Shown: positions 34,244 to 42,666 of the stretch, piece after piece
Numbering within the stretch: the first letter of the stretch is position 1
How the letters are laid out: every line of letters starts with the position of its first letter
Assembly: GCA_016705005.1 (NCBI GenBank)
Contig: JADIZB010000004.1
Span: 124,001-188,000, forward strand
Reading direction: 5' to 3'
Length of the DNA stretch: 64,000 nucleotides
Source: Bacteroidales bacterium
GTDB taxonomy: Bacteria > Bacteroidota > Bacteroidia > Bacteroidales > Lentimicrobiaceae
Notes under the pieces: generated by a model
The model's database searches: none
What the model was told of the DNA's origin: nothing
Seen by the model: only the letters and a program-made list of their open reading frames with translations
Position numbers and translations under genes: made by a program

Positions 34244-36958
34244 TCAGAGAATGACAACTTTTCTGCACACTGTGCCGGAATCTGAGTGTACCTTCAGCAG
34301 GTACATTCCATTACCCAGTGCTGACAAGTCAATATTTTCATCAAACTGAAGTCCTGCATTAAACTCAGTGAACATTAGTTCTTTACCAAAAATATTGCTG
34401 ACGCTGATCATTATTCTGCTGGTTTCATCAAGCAAAGCGCTCACTTTTAAACGGCCATCTCCGGGATTCGGATAAACCTTCAGTGAACCATCGAGTTTCT
34501 TGTCTTTTATTGAGTTCGGTTCAGCGATCTCTAACCAGTTGATGTTAAACTCACCAGCTATAGCAAACAGGCGCAACACCTGATCTCCCTCGTCGAGATG
34601 AATGGTGATCTGATGGTTTTTCCATGTCTGCCAACCTCCTGTTGAGGTATAAATAACTGTCCCACGGCTGGTGAATGTGTTTCCGGTCCCTGTCCTCACA
34701 TCCATCCTTCCGGTTGTTGATTCAGTGGCATATCTTAAATTCAGCGTATATTCCCCTGCATGAGGAACATAGATCAGATAGTCGAGATAATCACCCGGGT
34801 TGGCAAACCCGGTATTCTGTCCTCCACCTGTATCGGTGCAGTCCTCCAGCTGAAAACCGTTATTGTAGTAAAACGCTTCAGCCTGAATCCTGTTGGGAAT
34901 GGTAAATCTTGGCAACAGATTATTCTTTACATCTTTATCACTAAAGGCTTCCAGCAGGGCACCACCGTTTATTACTGAAGTCCCGTTGTACGAAATTTTT
35001 ACCACCTGCTGAAACCTGATTGACGGCTGAATTGTAAGGATAAGACCACGGGAAACAGATGGATTAAGAGAAACCGATGTAACAGAAGCTGCAACACCAG
35101 CCACGACCACCTGAAAATCTCCTGGAACTGGATCGGGTAAGCTTACATCCTTATTCAATGTAACATAGATTTGTGTACCATCAGATGATGTGCCGGCAGA
35201 CAAAAAACTGAAAGGGACACTTTCAACCGGCACAGGATTGGTAAAACTGAAAAATCCAAAATTAGACCCGCCGCGATTAAACGCAACACGAACCTTGTGA
35301 ATTCCGGCTGGTAATATTACCTGGTTAATTAACGATGTGTTCCATGTTTGCCACCCCCCTGTTAACGGAAGTGTATGTGGACTGCTGACATCAATGCCAT
35401 CAACCTGCAGATGCACAACAGAAGGTGTACCGGCCGATGCTGAACGAAGTGAGACAGTATAGGCAGCAGACGTATCGGCATCAATGGTATACTGGAGCCA
35501 TTCACCTTCTGAGACCCAGCCAACACTATAACCTAAATTACCGGGATTCAAATCAGTGCACTTTTCAATATCAACCCCATCATTACGGTATGACCAACCT
35601 TCATTCCAATTGACAAAAACATTGGTATTCAGACGGTAATTAGCCGTATCGGCATCCCAATAGGCAAAAGAGCACCGGCCAAGGTCATAGTTTACGGCAT
35701 GGACCGGCTCTCCCGGATGATATATTCTGTATGGCAGAGCATCGGTAGAATGTGGTTGCCTGATCATCGCATCAATAACATCTTTTTGTATTGTACAATT
35801 CTCTATTCTGTGATTTTCAGCAAATTCCATCACAGCTTCAAAAGCCTGTTCCGCTGACATAGAAGGGGTTCCGTTTTTCCAGTAACTTACCAGATTGTCG
35901 TAATTCTGCCCGCCGGTAACCCTGAGAACATTGTTAATGCCATCCTTTTTTACCGGCCACCACGACCAGCCGATATGGTTGCTTTCGCACAAGGCAATCA
36001 GGTCGGTAAACCATGAATTGGAATTTTCACCGGATTCGCCCAGCCAGATGGGAACATTATGGTTGTTGCGGATGGTTTTCATCCAATCTATTGATGATGC
36101 AGTATTGTATGTCCAGTACTTGTGAAAACTATAAACCATATTGTTGTCCCAGGGCGGGGTAAGACCGGTATAATCATTGGCAAACCAGTTACCTTCAATG
36201 ATTATGATATGATTTGCGTCAACTGAACGAATGGCTGTAGTAATCTGCTGATACAACTGTTTCAATAGTGTACCACCCGGCAGTTCCCAGTTGGGTTCAT
36301 TAATCAGGTCATAGCCACCCATCCAGGGTTCAGTGGCATAACGGCCGGCAAGTCTTTCCCACAAGGCAACCGTTTTCCTCCGGTTTTCCGCACTTTCCCA
36401 TAATGATGGTTTTGTAGCATCGTAATCCGAAATATTGGAATCATGCCCTTGTCCACCAGGGGCTCCGTGCAGATCGAGGATCAGATACATCTGGTTGTCG
36501 CCGCACCAGTCAAGCAGACTATCAATGCGGACAAAACCTTCTTCAAACCATGTATCCTGTCCTGCAACAGGTTCATCCTCGATAGGTAATGTAAACCATT
36601 TGTAATGCATAGCCACTCTTACACTGTTAAACCCCCAGGCTTTCATAGAATCGACATCGGTTCGTGTAAAATGGTTATCGAGCCAGGCCTGATAAAACGT
36701 ATTTGTATTCTCAACCCCAATGGTTTCTTCAAGCTTTTGTCTGAATTCATGCTGGGTTCCCGCAAAATCTGCTGTTTTCATCATGTAGCCTTCCTGGAGC
36801 ATCCAGTTGCCGGTTCCGATTCCCCTGAGGATCACCTCATTCCCGTTTCCATCATAAATCAGTTTTCCACTGGTATGAAGATATCCCTGGGCCAGCAAAG
36901 GAACTGTAAAAATGACTGTAAAAAGGAAGGACATCAATGATTGTAACAGTGCTTTCAT
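34244..36958 (-). CDS. Secreted GH5 glycoside hydrolase with two CBM6-like modules and T9SS domain
   Basis: 904 residues. Signal peptide 1-24 (ending LLAQ). Residues 25 to about 360 are a GH5 TIM-barrel: NSVRVAMHYKW, LDLHGAPGGQ, acid/base Glu221 in DLINEPNW and nucleophile Glu308 in IWLGESGENS. A CBM6-like module (about 440-575) follows, then a SwmB/Big-like beta-sandwich (about 580-680), a second CBM6-like module (about 690-810; AEAFYYNNGFQLEDCTDTGGG) and a T9SS domain from VYPNPGDGRLKV. Predicted extracellular beta-glucanase (beta-1,3 or beta-1,4); the linkage cannot be read from sequence. Confidence 0.85.
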   Translation of the reverse strand: MKALLQSLMSFLFTVIFTVPLLAQGYLHTSGKLIYDGNGNEVILRGIGTGNWMLQEGYMMKTADFAGTQHEFRQKLEETIGVENTNTFYQAWLDNHFTRTDVDSMKAWGFNSVRVAMHYKWFTLPIEDEPVAGQDTWFEEGFVRIDSLLDWCGDNQMYLILDLHGAPGGQGHDSNISDYDATKPSLWESAENRRKTVALWERLAGRYATEPWMGGYDLINEPNWELPGGTLLKQLYQQITTAIRSVDANHIIIIEGNWFANDYTGLTPPWDNNMVYSFHKYWTYNTASSIDWMKTIRNNHNVPIWLGESGENSNSWFTDLIALCESNHIGWSWWPVKKDGINNVLRVTGGQNYDNLVSYWKNGTPSMSAEQAFEAVMEFAENHRIENCTIQKDVIDAMIRQPHSTDALPYRIYHPGEPVHAVNYDLGRCSFAYWDADTANYRLNTNVFVNWNEGWSYRNDGVDIEKCTDLNPGNLGYSVGWVSEGEWLQYTIDADTSAAYTVSLRSASAGTPSVVHLQVDGIDVSSPHTLPLTGGWQTWNTSLINQVILPAGIHKVRVAFNRGGSNFGFFSFTNPVPVESVPFSFLSAGTSSDGTQIYVTLNKDVSLPDPVPGDFQVVVAGVAASVTSVSLNPSVSRGLILTIQPSIRFQQVVKISYNGTSVINGGALLEAFSDKDVKNNLLPRFTIPNRIQAEAFYYNNGFQLEDCTDTGGGQNTGFANPGDYLDYLIYVPHAGEYTLNLRYATESTTGRMDVRTGTGNTFTSRGTVIYTSTGGWQTWKNHQITIHLDEGDQVLRLFAIAGEFNINWLEIAEPNSIKDKKLDGSLKVYPNPGDGRLKVSALLDETSRIMISVSNIFGKELMFTEFNAGLQFDENIDLSALGNGMYLLKVHSDSGTVCRKVVIL

Positions 36959-37019
36959 AGGTTTGGCAGTTTAATATTGTTGAAGAATCAGATCGTTTCA
37001 GTAGCTGGTTTCTGCGGTA

Positions 37020-37051
37020 CAAACATAGCCAATATCCTGATCTGTTCGCAA
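37020..37051 (-). promoter_or_regulatory. Promoter of the GH5 gene
   Basis: Minus strand: TTG at 37051-37049, 21 nt, TATGTTTG at 37027-37020; leader about 60 nt. Confidence 0.65.
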
Positions 37052-37148
37052 AAGTGTGGTACATCAAGAATACATCATTGACGAAATCCCGCAGTTATCC
37101 TTTTAAAAAACAATTGCTTTAACCAATCACTGGTACATCATAAAAAAA

Positions 37149-37172
37149 CCACCCGGAGTAGAATCCGGATGG
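37149..37172 (-). terminator. Terminator of the rnf operon
   Basis: Arms 37149-37157 and 37164-37172 (one G-U pair) with a 6-nt loop, followed on the minus strand by a run of seven T. Lies 90 nt after rnfA. Confidence 0.65.
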
Positions 37173-37206
37173 TATAGCAAATTCTGTTATGTAATAAGTT
37201 TGAAAA

Positions 37207-37262
37207 AACTATTAACTGTTAACTGTTATCTGTTATCTGTTAACTGTTATCTGTGAACTGTT
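37207..37262. repeat. Array of eight 7-nt repeats at the rnfA stop codon
   Basis: Eight consecutive heptamers on the plus strand, mainly AACTGTT and ATCTGTT, ending at the rnfA stop codon (TGA read from 37264-37262). On the rnfA coding strand the unit is AACAGTT/AACAGAT. Confidence 0.8.
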
Positions 37263-37834
37263 CAGACCAATCCGGCAAAACCCATAAATGCAAGGGAAAG
37301 CAACCCGGCAATGATAAGTGAAATCGGAAAACCTTTCATTCCGGATGGATAACCTGTGTTCTCCATTTGTTCACGTATTCCGGCCATCAGAATGAGTGCA
37401 AGGGTAAACCCTACAGCAATGGCACTGGCGTAAATCACACTTTCAACCAGAGTGTAATTCTTTTGCACGGCAAGAATTGCAATACCAAGAACAGCACAGT
37501 TTGTTGTTATTAAAGGCAGATAGATGCCAAGTGCCTGATAGAGTGATGGAGCCGCTTTTTTGAGGATGATTTCTACCACCTGAACCAGGAATGCAATGAT
37601 AAAGATAAACGTAATGGTCTGCATAAACTCTATATGCAGTGGTATGAGAATAAAATACTGGATCAGGTAAGTGACCAGATTGGCAAGGGCCATAACGAAA
37701 ACAACAGCAGCACCCATTCCAATTGAGGTGGACACTTTCTGTGAAACGCCAAGAAAAGGGCAGATACCGAGAAACTGTGCCAGTACAACATTGTTTACCA
37801 GCAGGGCAAGTATGATGATCCCAATGATTTCCAT
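37262..37834 (-). CDS. rnfA: Rnf electron transport complex subunit A
   Basis: 190 residues, normal length. Six hydrophobic helices. RnfA and the homologous NqrE share N-N-V-V-L-A-Q-F-L-G-I-C-P-F-L-G-V-S in TM1 and T-N-C-A-V-L-G-I-A in TM4, both visible here; the two conserved cysteines probably ligate an iron centre between subunits A and E. Rnf couples ferredoxin:NAD+ oxidoreduction to Na+ or H+ transport. Last gene of the operon; the RnfB type makes this Rnf rather than Nqr. Confidence 0.92.
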   Translation of the reverse strand: MEIIGIIILALLVNNVVLAQFLGICPFLGVSQKVSTSIGMGAAVVFVMALANLVTYLIQYFILIPLHIEFMQTITFIFIIAFLVQVVEIILKKAAPSLYQALGIYLPLITTNCAVLGIAILAVQKNYTLVESVIYASAIAVGFTLALILMAGIREQMENTGYPSGMKGFPISLIIAGLLSLAFMGFAGLV

Positions 37835-37845
37835 AGTTTCACACG

Positions 37846-38442
37846 TTAAATGTTATACCTTTTTTTCATGCGGTTCATTATTGCTATGAGGTAGCCGTAG
37901 GTTATAAATGCTCCCGGGGGAAGAATGAAAATAAGAATGGTATTTGCATCTTCAGCAACCAGTTTGATGTTGAAGATTGAACCATTGCCAAGAATTTCCC
38001 TGATGCTGCCCATAAGAGTAATGGCCAGAGTGAAACCAATTCCCATTCCAAGTCCATCCAGAATGGCCGGAATTACATTGCTTTTCTGTGCAAATGCTTC
38101 AGCTCGTCCCAGAATGATGCAGTTAACCACGATGAGTGGGATAAATATCCCCAGCGTGGCATAAAGATCAGGTGTGAAGGCTTTCATTACAAGATCAACA
38201 ATGGTAACGAAGGTCGCAATGATAACAATAAAGGCAGCTATCCTGACTTTGTTTGGAATCAGATTCTTAAGTGCTGCGATCAGCAGATTGGAAAAAACCA
38301 GTACAAAAGTCGTTGCTGCTCCCATGCCTATTCCATTGATGGCAGCTGTTGTAACGGCCAATGTCGGACAGGTTCCCAACACAAGTACCAGAGACGGATT
38401 TTCCTTGAACAATCCATTGGTAAAATACTTCAGTTGACTCAT
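37846..38442 (-). CDS. rnfE: Rnf electron transport complex subunit E
   Basis: 198 residues. Six hydrophobic helices; NPSLVLVLGTCPTLAVTTAA and VNCIILGRAEAFA are the family's paired motifs and mirror those of rnfA, with which it forms a pseudo-symmetric membrane pair. Its ATG overlaps the rnfG stop by 4 nt. Confidence 0.92.
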   Translation of the reverse strand: MSQLKYFTNGLFKENPSLVLVLGTCPTLAVTTAAINGIGMGAATTFVLVFSNLLIAALKNLIPNKVRIAAFIVIIATFVTIVDLVMKAFTPDLYATLGIFIPLIVVNCIILGRAEAFAQKSNVIPAILDGLGMGIGFTLAITLMGSIREILGNGSIFNIKLVAEDANTILIFILPPGAFITYGYLIAIMNRMKKRYNI

Positions 38443-39056
38443 CGTTTTCCTCCCTTCGTCATCAAGGTATCCCTTACTTCCGGGTTTCCCGGTATAAAAT
38501 TCTTCATATAAAGGTTATATGCCTTCTGAACACCATCGCAAAAAGCCCTTGAACTGATGGTAGCAGCACTAATGGCATCAATACTGCCTCCATCCTTCTT
38601 CACTTTCAGTTCCTTATTCTGCAGGCTGCTTATATCCAGCGAGTTGAATTGATTCTTGAATTTTGGTTCTTTCATTTTGGTTCCAAGCCCCGGAGTTTCC
38701 TTTTGCTCAAGAACCACAATATTGTTGATTTTTCCATCAGGCAGAAAACCAACCATGAGGTCAAAACGGCCGGAATAACCTTTCTCTGTGTAGGTTTTAA
38801 CAGCACAGCCGATGGGTTTCCCGTCCATCGTGGCCGGATAGAATGCAAGGTTGTCGATGTTTCTAACCTCTGTTGTAGGGTCATTATTAAAAGGTGGTAA
38901 CACGTCCTTCACCGCATTAACCTCCTTGGCTTTGTTGGCGGCTGCTATCGGATCTTTGGTCAGATTATAAACAAAGCCCAATGCAGCTGACATCCCCATA
39001 GAGATGAACAACAAGGAAAGGATCATATTTTTTAAAGTGGAATCAAGCTTTGCCAT
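38439..39056 (-). CDS. rnfG: Rnf electron transport complex subunit G (covalent FMN)
   Basis: 205 residues. One N-terminal membrane helix (about 10-30) and a periplasmic FMN-binding domain. Flavinylation-type motif D-A-I-S-A-A-T-I-S-S near residue 160; the Thr is the expected FMN-phosphoester site (consensus S-G-A-T, here S-A-A-T). FMN attachment needs ApbE, which is not in the window. Confidence 0.9.
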   Translation of the reverse strand: MAKLDSTLKNMILSLLFISMGMSAALGFVYNLTKDPIAAANKAKEVNAVKDVLPPFNNDPTTEVRNIDNLAFYPATMDGKPIGCAVKTYTEKGYSGRFDLMVGFLPDGKINNIVVLEQKETPGLGTKMKEPKFKNQFNSLDISSLQNKELKVKKDGGSIDAISAATISSRAFCDGVQKAYNLYMKNFIPGNPEVRDTLMTKGGKR

Positions 39057-39086
39057 TTGTAACTTCTTTATGATTAAGCATTCATC

Positions 39087-40094
39087 TTACTTCTTTGACA
39101 GAACTTCACCAAACCTTCTGGGTTTGAAACCCTTGTTGATCAATGGCGTAAAGGCATTCATGATCAGAATGGCAAATGAAACACCTTCCGGATACGCACC
39201 CCAAACCCTGATTATGATGGTAAGCAAGCCAGCCCCTATACCGAACACAATCTGACCTTTCGGCGACATCGGTGTTGAAACCATATCGGTTGCCATAAAA
39301 AATACTCCGAGAATCATGCCTCCTGCCATGAGGTGCATGGCAGGGTCAATGTATTTTGAAGGATCAACCATCCAGAGAATGCCTGAAAATATCACAGCAG
39401 ATCCGATATATCCCACAGGAATATGCCATGTAATAATTTTCCGGAAAAACATATATACAGCGCCCAGCAACAAGGCAATCGCCGAAATTTCACCCAGAGA
39501 CCCTCCCTGTGCGCCAACCAGATCATTCAGATAGCCCGGAAATCCCGGAGATGTAATCAGTTCCTGAACTGATTTACCTGCATTTAGTCCTTCCTTAAGA
39601 ATCCCAAGCGTTGTAGGTCCTGTAATGGCATCGGTTACAGATGAATCGAACAGGGCTTTCGGCAAAGGCCAGGAGGTCATCTGCACAGGGAATGAAATCA
39701 GTAGAAAAACCCTTCCGATCAATGCCGGATTAAACGGGTTTTTACCTAGGCCCCCAAACGACATTTTAGCAATTCCGATCGAAACAAGAGCCCCAACTAT
39801 GATCATCCAGGCCGGCAGATTGCTTGGAACATTGAAAGCAAGCAACACGCCGGTTACCAGGGCACTGCCATCGTTAATGGTCAGCGGTCCTTTCAGCAGA
39901 TATTTCTGAATAATCCATTCAAAAAACAGGCATGCTGCAATTGAGATGAAGATGACACGGGCGGCATCAAGGCCAAAAAAGTAAACGGAAACAAAAATGG
40001 CCGGTATCATGGCAACCACCACACCATACATGATGGATTTAACACTCTGGTGACCGTGAATGTGGGGTGAACCCGAAACTGTTAGTAAGCTCAT
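39087..40094 (-). CDS. rnfD: Rnf electron transport complex subunit D (covalent FMN)
   Basis: 335 residues. About nine hydrophobic helices. SPHIHGHQSVKSIMYGV at the N-terminus and the FMN-site region D-A-I-T-G-P-T-T-L-G around residue 180 (usual form T-G-A-T-P-L) are RnfD features. Forms the membrane part with A, E and G. One nucleotide separates it from rnfC. Confidence 0.92.
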   Translation of the reverse strand: MSLLTVSGSPHIHGHQSVKSIMYGVVVAMIPAIFVSVYFFGLDAARVIFISIAACLFFEWIIQKYLLKGPLTINDGSALVTGVLLAFNVPSNLPAWMIIVGALVSIGIAKMSFGGLGKNPFNPALIGRVFLLISFPVQMTSWPLPKALFDSSVTDAITGPTTLGILKEGLNAGKSVQELITSPGFPGYLNDLVGAQGGSLGEISAIALLLGAVYMFFRKIITWHIPVGYIGSAVIFSGILWMVDPSKYIDPAMHLMAGGMILGVFFMATDMVSTPMSPKGQIVFGIGAGLLTIIIRVWGAYPEGVSFAILIMNAFTPLINKGFKPRRFGEVLSKK

Positions 40095-40095
40095 A

Positions 40096-41427
40096 TTATT
40101 TAGTCCCCCTGTTTCTGATGATTACTCCAACTTTGTTTTTCCCGAGCCTGAGATAGTCGAGGAGTGGCCGGCCGGCCGGACAGGTATAATGACAGGATCC
40201 GCATTCCATGCAGTCGAGGATTTTCTCTTTTTCAGCTTCTTCAAACAATTGATTTTCTGAAAGCTGTGCAAGCAGAACCGGTTCAAGACCCATCGGACAT
40301 ACAGAGATACAACGGGCACATCTGATACAATTGATCACAGACGTCCTGCGACTCTCCTTTTGAGTCATAACAACGATCCCTGATGTACCTTTTGTCACAG
40401 GGACTTCGAGCGATGACAGAGCTTTTCCCATCATGGGTCCACCATTGATAACCTTGCCTGTATCTTCAGGAAGTCCTCCGGCAAATTCAATCAGTTTGTT
40501 TACCGGAGTTCCGATTCTTACCAGGAGGTTATTGGGTTTTTTCAATGATTTTCCAGTCACCGTGACAACCCGTTCAATCAGAGGCTTGTTCTTTTGTACT
40601 GCTTCATACACCGCCAGGGCAGTTCCAACATTGTTGACCACGCAACCTACTTCAACCGGCAATTTACCCGAAGGAACCTCACGACCGGTTACAGCCTTGA
40701 TCAGCTGCTTTTCACCTCCCTGCGGATATTTCACTTTAAGTGGAACAACCTGAATTCCGGGGAACTCTTTACAGAGATTCTCCAGATGGGCTATCGCATC
40801 CGGCTTGTTACGTTCGATACCTATCCATGCTTTACCAACATTCAAACCTTTCATCAGGATCGTAACACCAATCATCATCTCCCTGCCGCGCTCAAGCATC
40901 AGCCTATGGTCAGAAGTAAGGTATGGCTCACATTCAACGCCATTGATCAACAGGTATTCGGCCTTCTTTCCTTCAGGAATCATCAGTTTGACATGCGAAG
41001 GAAAGGTCGCGCCTCCAAGGCCTACAATTCCCATTTCATTTAGCTTCTGAATGATCTCTTCCCTGCTAAGCCTGATATCCGAAACAATCTCGGGTGACCG
41101 GTCAATCCCTTCCTCCCATTCATCTCCGATAACTTCAATAATAACTGCAGGTCTTCTGTAACCTGAAGTATCTGTGACTTCATCAATCCTGGTAATTTTA
41201 CCTGATACGGAAGAATGAACATTTGATGAAATAAAAGCTGAACCTTTAGCCAGTAATTGACCGGTTTTGACTGAAGCCCCCTTTTCAACAACAACTTTTG
41301 AAGGAGCACCAAGGCTTTGTGAAACCGGGATAGAAACATGCTCAGGGACAGGCAGAATTTCAATGGCTGCACCCGCTGAGAGTTTATTCTCTTCAGGATG
41401 AACTCCGCCATGTTTAAATGTCTTCAA
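40096..41427 (-). CDS. rnfC: Rnf electron transport complex subunit C
   Basis: 443 residues. The N-terminal barrel-sandwich region (PVPEHVSIPVSQSLGAPSKVVVEKGASVKTGQ) is followed by the NADH/FMN-binding domain (MGIVGLGGATFPSHVKL, INGVECEPYLTSDHRLM), a SLBB-like segment, and two 4Fe-4S motifs: CIRCARCISVCP and CMECGSCHYTCP. This is the NAD-binding subunit of the complex. Confidence 0.93.
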   Translation of the reverse strand: MKTFKHGGVHPEENKLSAGAAIEILPVPEHVSIPVSQSLGAPSKVVVEKGASVKTGQLLAKGSAFISSNVHSSVSGKITRIDEVTDTSGYRRPAVIIEVIGDEWEEGIDRSPEIVSDIRLSREEIIQKLNEMGIVGLGGATFPSHVKLMIPEGKKAEYLLINGVECEPYLTSDHRLMLERGREMMIGVTILMKGLNVGKAWIGIERNKPDAIAHLENLCKEFPGIQVVPLKVKYPQGGEKQLIKAVTGREVPSGKLPVEVGCVVNNVGTALAVYEAVQKNKPLIERVVTVTGKSLKKPNNLLVRIGTPVNKLIEFAGGLPEDTGKVINGGPMMGKALSSLEVPVTKGTSGIVVMTQKESRRTSVINCIRCARCISVCPMGLEPVLLAQLSENQLFEEAEKEKILDCMECGSCHYTCPAGRPLLDYLRLGKNKVGVIIRNRGTK

Positions 41428-41477
41428 AATATGAACCCTCCAGTGATTTGATGGTTAACTCTTTGGGATTGATGATG

Positions 41478-42350
41478 CTATGCCTCTGATGAAACCGGAA
41501 TCTTTTCAGTATCGCCCGGTTTTTCCTTTCGGGCCGGAAAATTGGTTTCAAGAATCGATCCGGTAGGACAAACCGGTTCACATTTCCGGCATAGCCTGCA
41601 TTTGTTAAAATCTATATATGCCAGATTATTCACCAGTGTGATGGCCTCGTAAGGGCATTCCTTCATACATTTACCACATCCGATGCAGGCAACCGAACAA
41701 TTCTTTTTCGCCGGCCCACCCTTCTCTGTATTTATGCAGGATATATATATACGCCTGTCCTTCTTTCCTTTCAGCCTGAGTTCGATGATGCTTCGCGGGC
41801 AAGCAGTTACACAAGTACCACAGGCGACGCAGAGTTCATCACTGATAACAGGAAGACCGGTAATTTCATCAATATAGATTGCATCAAACTTACAAGAGAC
41901 AACACAATCACCCAGCCCCAGGCAACCATTCGGGCATCCGCTTTCACCTGCTGAAAGTGCATGGGCAAATGAACAGGAAGCTGCACTATCATAAATAACT
42001 TTCTGTGGCGCATTTACCCTGCTTCCATTGCAACGGACCACTGCAATCATTGGATCTTTCTCCGGAGCCTCCAGCCCCATAGCTGCGGCAATCTGTTTTG
42101 TGGCTTCTGTACCTGAAACAGGGCAGTTAAGTTTAGAGAGATCTTCTCTTTTTACTACTTCTTCGGCAAATGCCCGGCAGCCGGCCAGTCCGCAACCACC
42201 GCAGTTTGCTCCGGGCAACAAATCAGCAACAATGTCAATACGGGGATCTTCAATAACTTTAAATTTCTGGGCAACGAAGTACAGAATGATTGCTGAGATG
42301 ACTCCGATTGCACTTAAAGAAATTACAGCATAAACTAGGGTCTCGTTCAC
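41478..42350 (-). CDS. rnfB: Rnf electron transport complex subunit B, polyferredoxin
   Basis: 290 residues from the GTG at 42350. The frame stays open to 42425, but a TACATTTG promoter box (42411-42418) lies inside that part, so the upstream ATG would not be in the mRNA. One N-terminal helix (about 8-28), then the RnfB domain C-G-G-C-G-x-x-G-C (four Cys), CLGLGDCVVSC, CVACGTCVTACP, CIGCGKCMKECP and CRLCRKCEPVCP. It carries electrons from ferredoxin into the complex. Heads rnfBCDGEA. Confidence 0.92.
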   Translation of the reverse strand: MNETLVYAVISLSAIGVISAIILYFVAQKFKVIEDPRIDIVADLLPGANCGGCGLAGCRAFAEEVVKREDLSKLNCPVSGTEATKQIAAAMGLEAPEKDPMIAVVRCNGSRVNAPQKVIYDSAASCSFAHALSAGESGCPNGCLGLGDCVVSCKFDAIYIDEITGLPVISDELCVACGTCVTACPRSIIELRLKGKKDRRIYISCINTEKGGPAKKNCSVACIGCGKCMKECPYEAITLVNNLAYIDFNKCRLCRKCEPVCPTGSILETNFPARKEKPGDTEKIPVSSEA

Positions 42351-42410
42351 GGCATGCTCTTTTAAGTGGCGTATTGTCCGTTTTCCGGGGATTTGCTCTC
42401 CGGAATGGGG

Positions 42411-42418
42411 CAAATGTA
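42411..42418 (-). promoter_or_regulatory. -7 box of the rnf operon
   Basis: TACATTTG on the minus strand; leader of about 55-60 nt to the rnfB GTG. No clear -33 TTG at standard spacing. Confidence 0.5.
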
Positions 42419-42617
42419 GCAACAAATAAAAAAAATCAGCACAATTACAATGAAATTCAACACAAGTCTATCTATTTGATTATATGGCAATTAAATATCA
42501 ATCATATCGACCTTTATTTATACGTATTTTATTACAGCCTGAAAATCAAATATCAAGGAATCAGTTTAGAATCTATATAAATTAGATATACAATTCACGG
42601 AAACATGAACAAAAAAA

Positions 42618-42650
42618 ACACTGCCGGAATCCGGCAGTGTTTTTTTTTGT
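42618..42650 (-). terminator. Terminator after the 1045-residue exoprotein gene
   Basis: ACACTGCCGG (42618-42627) pairs with CCGGCAGTGT (42631-42640) over a 3-nt loop, flanked by A and T runs on both sides, so it can work in either direction. It isolates rnf from the gene upstream. Confidence 0.85.
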
Positions 42651-42666
42651 TTCCGGGTGTATACAT

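Larger units (their letters stand above)
36959..37261. other. Intergenic region with promoter, terminator and 7-nt repeats
   Basis: 303 nt between rnfA and the GH5 gene, holding the rnf terminator, the GH5 promoter and the 7-nt repeat array annotated separately. No gene seen. Confidence 0.6.

Noticed and set aside
40594..41043. 149-codon open frame antisense to rnfC
   Set aside because: Falls wholly inside rnfC, which has clear cofactor motifs; composition looks like reverse-complement coding.
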